NCBI GenBank assembly: GCA_035578155.1
Contig: JAPWDM010000009.1
Location: forward strand, 1,586,001-1,650,000
Length of the DNA: 64,000 nucleotides
Origin: Brachynemurus nebulosus
Taxonomy: Eukaryota > Arthropoda > Insecta > Neuroptera > Myrmeleontidae
Direction of reading: 5' to 3'
Part shown: in pieces, positions 49,550-57,500 of the stretch
Position numbering within the stretch: the first letter of the stretch is position 1
Layout: each line of letters starts with the position of its first letter
Position numbers and translations under genes: made by a program
Notes under the pieces: generated by a model
Database searches by the model: none
What the model was told of the DNA's origin: nothing
The model's input: the letters and a program-made list of their open reading frames with translations, nothing else

Positions 49550-50850
49550 CAGTGGAATCGTTTAAATCATTGGCGCAATTTTTTAATTTGATGACGTAAT
49601 CAAGTTAAATAACGTCATAAATAAAATGATAGAATGGTAAAACTGGAAGCGAATATTAGGTTTTCCAAATCGTTCTTTTCGTAATTACCAAAATTAAGCA
49701 TGTAAAACGACTAGAAAAAAAACTTCTGTCGAATCAGTCATATTTCTAAAAGAAATTTCGTTATTTTGATAGTAAAAATGAACAATTCACACCCAAATTA
49801 CTCTAATTCAATCAATTACCCTAAATCAAATCATTTCCATAAAGTATGATTTGAGAAAAAAGAAAATTTTTTAATTGATGACGTCATTAAGTTTACTAAA
49901 AATTTTCAATGTCTTAAGGTAGTTGGTCGATAAAACGATTTTTTCAAAGGATTTTAACGAAACTTCTCTAGATATTTATTTAATTCAATAACAACAATAC
50001 GAGCCCTTACCGAAAAAAAATTGACGACCCCAATTTTGAGAAAAACGATTTCCAAGTTTTGTAATTTTAACACAGGCTGTTATTGGAAAATTATATTTTT
50101 TTGAATAAAATGAAAACGTGTCAAAGGAATTTAATAAAAATTTAATATGTTATTTAATACAAAGTTACAAACCATATTTAATAAGAAATAAAAATTACTG
50201 ACCACGCTGTTTTTGAAATATAATTTAAAAACATCATTTTACAACGTTTTTACAACGCTTTTTCAAAAAAATTTTTAAATTGTTACAACATAAGCGCGCG
50301 GAAATTCAAAAAAACAAGTGCTATACAAATGTAATACCTGAAGAATATTAATACATTATTTAATTTTTGATAAAAGAAATTTTTTTGCTGAGATATACTT
50401 TTGTACCTGACTATCTCAGAACAACTAAGTTAAAAACCGTCAATAAAATGATAGAATGATGAAAATGGAAGCAAATTATAGGTTTTCGAAGCTGTCCTTT
50501 TCATTTTTACCAAAACTAAGCATGTAGAAAATTGGGCATGAATATGTTGTAGGACTACTACAAAAAGCACTTTTGTCAAATCAATCATATTTTTAAAAGT
50601 AATTTCGTTATTTTAACAGCAAAAATGGAAAGTTCACACCCAAATCACTCCAATTCAACTAATTACCCTAAAACTTGATTTAAGAAAAAGAAAATTTTTA
50701 TAATTTGATGACGTCATTAAATTCACTACAATTTTTCAATGCCTTAAAAACCGTCAATAAAATGATAGAATAATGAAACTGGAAGCATACTAGAGGTTTT
50801 CAGAATCGTTCTTTTCATTTTTAGCAAAATTGGACATGTAGGAGCCAACG
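49550..50850. repeat. Satellite-like tandem repeat N, array 2 (split by element F)
   Basis: Same blocks as 30100-31340 with GATGACGTCATTAAG at unit ends. Element F interrupts it at 49918-50429. Confidence 0.7.
49918..50429. mobile_element. TTAA-flanked element F, copy 2
   Basis: The 512-base insertion GGTAGTTGG...CAACTAAG lies between TTAA at 49914-49917 and 50430-50433. The host repeat reads straight through (GTCTTAA then AAACCGTC) in its other copies, so one TTAA is the duplicated target. Confidence 0.75.
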
Positions 50851-51316
50851 CGGTTACAGGCAGGTGATCATGGGGGTCACAACACCCCCCCCACCCGCTC
50901 GACAGAAATAAATTTGATCGTAATTTTTACTGCAAATGTGTTGCTTTTCATTGGCTTACTATCAAAAAATTTCAATACAATTTTTTTTTTAAATATTAGT
51001 TACGTTTTTTCAAACTGTAACCCCTTTTCAAGTCAAGAGTTAGACCCGCCCATGATCAATTAATACTTTTAAATTGTAAAGATCAATTAAACAATATTAC
51101 TTAATTGTAAGCACCTTTTTCCTACAACTAAAAATCGATTATTTACGATTGTATTCACAAAACAATATTAAATTTAGTAATTTATTCAAATCCATTGCTT
51201 CTGTTCACAACAAAAGTTTCTAATAAATCTTTCGGTATAACATTTTTTTTCGGTAATTGGCCTTGCAAATTAGATCCATACACTGTAACTATGGAGATTT
51301 CATTGATCAAACATGT

Positions 51317-51345
51317 TTAAATAAAATTTTTTTTTGAATTCAGTC
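51317..51345 (+). promoter_or_regulatory. Candidate core promoter of the ODAD1-like gene
   Basis: An AT-rich TTAAATAAAA stretch starts at 51317. An arthropod-type initiator TCAGTC lies at 51340-51345, about 25 bases downstream, the usual TATA-to-start spacing. This would place transcription about 130 bases before the ATG at 51470, in a sequence free of recognised repeats. The TATA-like match is weak in a genome this AT-rich, so it is a position-based guess. Confidence 0.3.
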
Positions 51346-51469
51346 CGTCTTTGTTTCCTTCGTTTCTTTACGTAACTGATTAGTTAAATGTGAAACGAAT
51401 TTTTTTTGTTTAAAACAATAAATTTGATTATTTCTTTTATTGTGCAAATTTCGAAGAAGCAAACACAAA

Positions 51470-51556
51470 ATGCCGTGCGGTGAGGCAAGAATTCCGACTG
51501 ATCCAATTGAGATCAGTCGATTGGCCGAAATGGAACTGTCTCGATTAACGCATCAG
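51470..51556 (+). CDS. ODAD1-like gene, exon 1 (coding part)
   Basis: It encodes 29 residues, MPCGEARIPT...LSRLTHQ. The start ATG sits in CACAAAATGCC, a good insect context, and there is no earlier in-frame ATG nearby. The donor is CAG|GTTCGT in phase 0. The exon is too short to show up as a long open frame; it was placed because its last residues join to YHIMENDR of exon 2 to rebuild the family's N-terminal block. Confidence 0.8.
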
Positions 51557-54500
51557 GTTCGTAACAAAACCAAACAAGAAATTTCGAATAGATAATAAAT
51601 TGTGCATTAGTGGGGCTCCAGCCCAATTTTAAAAAAAAAAATTTTTTAACAATTGCTGTGTTTTTAGAATGTTAAAAAAGGATAATTTAGGTCGGGGGAA
51701 GCTAGAAAAGTTTCGACTTTGATATAAAAACTAGGTGGTGAGATTAGTTAAAGGGAGATTCACCAAAAACACATCAAAAATCGACCTTTTTTATTATTTT
51801 TTTTGTACAAATAAATATTTTATTATAAAACTGAATATACAGCATTGTTTCTATATGTGTTGAGATTACAAAAAAAAAAAAAAAATTCAAAAAATTCAAA
51901 AATGAGCTGAGTATAAATGGCTTTGAAGTGAACACTGCGAGATTTTTCCACTCTGATGGTTCCTTGCGTTTTGAAATCCCTAATGAAGCAAAATCAAAAA
52001 TTCAAGAACTTTCTAAAAATATACATACCTATAATATAGTTATAGCACTAACTAGGATCTAAGAAAAAAATAAAAGCGAGATATCGCATTTTGAAAATAA
52101 ATTTTTAAAAATCACCGCTTTTTCTCGACTATAAACAGCTGCCACTTTGAAAATATATTACGGAACCAAAAGATCCTAGTTCCTGCCAAAATGACACTAT
52201 CGAGGAATAATATGCACTTTGATTTATATCGATATCTCAAATACTTTTTAAGATACACAAGGAACCATATCGAAAAACATACTTCCGAAAAAAAATCATT
52301 TAAAATTTTTTTTCTAAAATTGAATTATAGTAAAGTGCGTGCACTAAAATGCCCATAACTTTTTGATTTTTCATTTTTTTTAAATAAAATTTTAGGAGAA
52401 TATTTCTAACACCTTAAGGAACATAATTAAGAAGAAAAAAAATCGATTTTTTTTTAGCGTATCTTTCCTTAAGGTTAGGTTAGTTTAGTTAGTTTTGACA
52501 ATATACTTCGGCTTTAGTATAAAAACTAGGTGGTGAGGTTAGTTAAGGTTAGGTTAGTTTAGTTAGTTTTGACAATATACTTCAACTTTGACACACATGC
52601 GTACAAAATCAAAAAAGAAAACCTAAAAAAATTGAATTTTTTCAAATTTAAGGACAGTTTCCCAGCATTTTCAGTACTGATATCGAGTTATAATATTTTA
52701 AATAATTTACTGTTGAGAGGTTTACTTTGTGAAATTTCATTTTTAAATATTAAAAATATTTAAAGTTTCAATTACTTTGTCAATTTCACTAGAATTGAGT
52801 AGAATTTACTAAACGCGTTTTCAATCTCGCGACCATCATCAGAGTAATTGAAGAAATGTATGTGGGAGTGTAATAAATACTCTTAAAAATGAATTTGGGA
52901 AAAACCCGTCATTATACTATTTCATATGAAATAGGCTGTACAATAACGTACCTGAAGACGATGTTGATAAACCAGTTTTGAATAATAGAGGTAATTATTT
53001 TTATCTGTGTAAGGTAAAAATTTTTTTTTTTAACCAATATGTTTAAGAATAAAGGAGGGGTGTCCAAAATGTTAAATATAATTTCAGCAACTTTAACATT
53101 TTGGACACCCCTCCTTTATTCTTAAACATATTGGTTAAAAAAAAAAATTTTTACCTTACACAGATAAAAATAATTACCTCTATTATTCAAAACTGGTTTA
53201 TCAACATCGTCTTCAGGTACGTTATTGTACAGCCTATTTCATATGAAATAGTATAATGACGGGTTTTTCCCAAATTCATTTTTAAGAGTATTTATTACAC
53301 TCCCACATACATTTCTTCAATTACTCTGATGATGGTCGCGAGATTGAAAACGCGTTTAGTAAATTCTACTCAATTCTAGTGAAATTGACAAAGTAATTGA
53401 AACTTTAAATATTTTTAATATTATAATATTTTTTTAATTAATCCGTCGTAGCGGCGAACATTTAAAAAAAAAATCATTAAAGCGGATCATTAGTTTAGAG
53501 CCAAAAAATAGGTGGAACCCCACTAATGCACTGATTAATTTCCTTCAAATAAAAAATGTTTCCCCATTCACAGTATCATATTATGGAAAATGATCGGGTC
53601 GCATTCGCCGAAGAGTACCACCCGAAACTAAAAGTCCAACGTTACGTTATCGATTGCCTGGAAAAAGAGAAACAAGACTTGGAAACTGACCTAAAAGTAG
53701 CCACGTCGGTGCGAAATAAAGCTCGTGATGCGGATGTGGTTAACGAAATATCCAGTCTCCTCGATAAACAGTCGGAATTGGAAGATAAAATTAAAAATGA
53801 AAAGGCCCACGTGACCGAAATGGATTATCAGATACGAAAACTTACCGAACAAATACGTAAATTATCGAAAACGGATCTCACGGATCGTAAGATTGAAGAT
53901 CGCGAAATATTGGTGAAGAAGCAAGTGAGTAAATTGGAGACGCAATTGGATGTGGCAACGAAAAAATTCGATACTGTGTTAACGGAAAATAATAAGATAC
54001 GTGAGGAAATTGATCATTTGATTAAGGAACGGTAAGAATTATACGTAGAACCAAGGCCGGCGAGAGGGTATGGCAGGTCGGCCAACTGCCCGGGGGCTTG
54101 GGTCTAAAAGGGGGACTCGCAGCCTCGACTAGGAGCCCCTTTACTTTTTACTTTTTCCTGGGCCGCCTACCGATAGTTACGTCTTCATGCCCACGCCTCG
54201 GGCTACAATCCCGACTATCCCACCCTTTCGTCGGGCCTGGATGACGTCAGATCTCCGTCTATTATATAAAATGATTTCAAATATTGAAAACATACTGTGA
54301 TCTATATTTCTGATTTCAGTACTTTCTATAGTAATACAGTTATTTTTTCTTCGGAATCATTTTACAGATCTTAAGAAAATTGACCAAAGAATGTAAATTA
54401 TCTCCGCCAACCAATAATATAACAATACGGGTGGAATTTTTAAAGTCCACTGGTCCTTCGCACTTTAGGAACCCTTACGTTTAGATAGAATTAACCCTTT

Positions 54501-57500
54501 TAAACAAACCATATGGTAAAATTTTTTTGTCTCAAAATGCCGGACTTTTTACTGCCAAGTGATAAGTACAATAGATGAGGCTACAAAAAAAAGAAAAAGA
54601 AAAAAATCAAAGATCCCAACATTAAAAAAGTGAACCCTAGGAATTTACAAAAAATAAATTATACTAAACTATGTTGATAAAATTGAACATTATTTAGAAT
54701 TATACTGTATTGTCACAGATGGCGGCACCTGTACCAGTGAATATATACATATGGCAGCATTTTGAGCCGCCATATTGCAGAACGAGTTAACTGGTCTTAA
54801 TCATTTAAAGAGTTAAAATACTTTGTTGTTGACGCCCTCCCCGATAAAAATTTAAATTTCAAAATTCAAAATTCAAAAATCCCTGAAAAAGCAAGTGATG
54901 ACCTGCAGGGGGGCACGGGCCACGGCTGCCCCCCTAGATCCCCCGGCGCACAGTGGGGCCAAATACCATTAAAGGTGGCAAAAATACAAAAAATTAAATT
55001 TTAAGCTACAATTTATATGACTCCTTAAATCAATAGCTATAGTATTCTAGCAACGACCACTGTAATTAACTTACGTAAAATAGCGCGGGGGGTGCAAATA
55101 TATCGACTATTATTTGTTATTTCTATAAATTAATTGCTTTCTAAACCATATCATTGTATGTAAAGTAGTGATTTGCGGGACGGTTATTTAAGTTAGAAAA
55201 AAAAAATAAATTAAAATCGATTATAATGGGTGATGTTCCCCATGATACGTTATTTTTTTTATGTATCTTATTTGTTAAAATCAGTACTCGTATTGATACT
55301 ATCAAGCTTTAATGAAACATGGTTGAATTATCTGGAAAAATTCTGTAAAAATTAATTTCTCAAAGAATTTTAGTTACGTATCCAATCGAATCCAACGGAT
55401 ATATTTGTGGCATTTGATGAAGCAATTAGTCTATTTTGGTATTATGATTGCAGAATTTGCACTTTTTTCAAAATTTGCTGATTTTATTTTCATTTTGTTT
55501 GAGAAAAAAGCATCAATAAGAAGTTTAGAAAGTTCATATAAGCTCTCAGTGGTGCATAAAAATATCAAATAATTAAACAAAACAATCAAATTTATTAGAT
55601 TTATGTAGGTATCGAATATTCCAGTTAAATTAAAGCTAAAATTAAGCGTATCATCGAAATTCGTTGTCAAAAATTCTATATTCCATTTAAAATTTATAAG
55701 TTGATACCACGTGGCTAGAAACTAGTAACCGGAAATGAAATCGAGTTGTATGAAAATAGTCTCAACCTAGGGTCAAACAAGATCTGCAAATTTCAAATTC
55801 ATTCGACGAATGGTTTTTGATACATCATTTGACTAACTGTTATGGAACACCCTGTATAGTGGGACATCCAGTATTTTATTAATAAATATCAAGTAAAAGT
55901 AAAATATATTGTTATATAACTATTCTGTAGTCAATAAAAGGACTAAATAATTTTTGCCATCTTTTACCTATTTTGGCCCCACTGTGCGGCGGCCGGCTGC
56001 ACCCTCCGGCCCTACTGACAAACTAAAATGTCTGTCCAAATTATACATATACCCTGAGGATATTCCCTTAAACGTTAGGTTATTCAAAATGCTGCAAGAG
56101 GAAATAAAATTCCCTAAAAACAGGGCCGCGGAGAGAAACGGTGGGCCCGAGGAATAAATCGCATTTTTTGAAAATTTCCTCCCAAAAAATAAGTGGTGAG
56201 CAAAAAAAACTCTTAACTTTCCTTCCGGGCCCTCTCTTCAAGACCGGGCCGCGAGGCTGCAACCCCGACTACCCGACCCTCTCGCCGAGCCTGCTTAAAA
56301 AAAATTGTAAATATCTTTCTTCTTATATAGTGCACACTTCAATTCCCTATGGAACAAGATGGTCGTCAATCTGAGCAAAGGTAAAAAATTCATGATGGAC
56401 CTGGTGGAACAAGCCACACTCGCGTACGATCAACGTGACGAATGGTGTGGAAAACTGGAAGCGTTGAAAGAACGTGGACGTGCCGATTTAATCCAACACA
56501 CGCAGGAAATGCGTGAACTTCAACGCGCCTTGGACCATGACGCAAAATTGAACGAATACTTGAGCGTAAAAGGACAACGACGTATCATGGCCGATCTAAA
56601 TAGACACGAGGAAGAGAAACGGGAGAAACGTCGCGAAGAAATGAAACAACACTTGGAGGAATTACAACGGATCCTGAAGGAAATTAAAACGTTCGCCAAG
56701 GAGAGTAACGTGGAACGTTTGGCTCAGCAATTTATTAAACAGGAAGAGGAAAATTTCACGCTTTTTAAATATGTGAACGAATTGAATTTCGAATTGGAAA
56801 CGTTAAATGATAGTGTGGCAGATTATCACAAGAAAATTGGTTGGTTTCCAAAAAAGTCAATATTTTTGCTTGGAAATATTTGAGTTGCCGAAAAGCAAAG
56901 TCAGTTATATCCAAAAAAATAAAAACTGAGATTTTAGTTGCTATATGTTCACGTTGAGAAACAGTTCTATTATAAATTTTATCCCACTGAAAATAAGTGA
57001 AGAAAAATGACGAAGGATGCAAAACCAGTTATATCCGACATGGCCACAGTTCCAAAATCAGTTCTATCCTTTAATAGTTTCAAAATAAGTTACATCCCAC
57101 AGACAATAATGGCTGCCCTCTAATACAGTAGCAAAACCAGTTCTATCCTTTAACAGTTTCAAAATAAGTTACATCCCACAGACAATAATGGCTGCCCTCT
57201 AAATGTAGCAGTAAAACCAGTTTAATCCCTCACTAACCTAGTACATTTACTTTAGTTTCAGTAGTAGAGTGACTATTTTTGCAATATCTTATAAAGACTT
57301 AAATTATTGTCATTTTTAACTTCCCATAGGAAGTTATTGTAATGGGTCCGATTTTACGAATCGCTAATTTTGACATATCTCCACGTTTCAAGGTCACTAG
57401 AATCCGAATCCATCGTTTTTAGCGTGATGTCTGTGCGTGCGTGCGTTTGTTCGTTCGTGAATTTTTTTTTCGTCTCGCATCTCAAACTGTTTTTGCAATA

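Larger units (their letters stand above)
52746..53422. repeat. 331-bp-arm near-perfect foldback of a Penelope-like LTR segment (intron 1)
   Basis: Bases 52746-53076 and 53092-53422 are inverted copies separated by a 15-base loop; by eye the arms are almost identical. Each arm carries a hammerhead-ribozyme core followed by a short palindromic AACGCGTT, the arrangement known in Penelope-like element terminal repeats. The high arm identity suggests a recent origin or gene conversion. The whole unit lies in intron 1 of the ODAD1-like gene, 152 bases before exon 2, and would form a very stable hairpin in the pre-mRNA. Confidence 0.85.
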
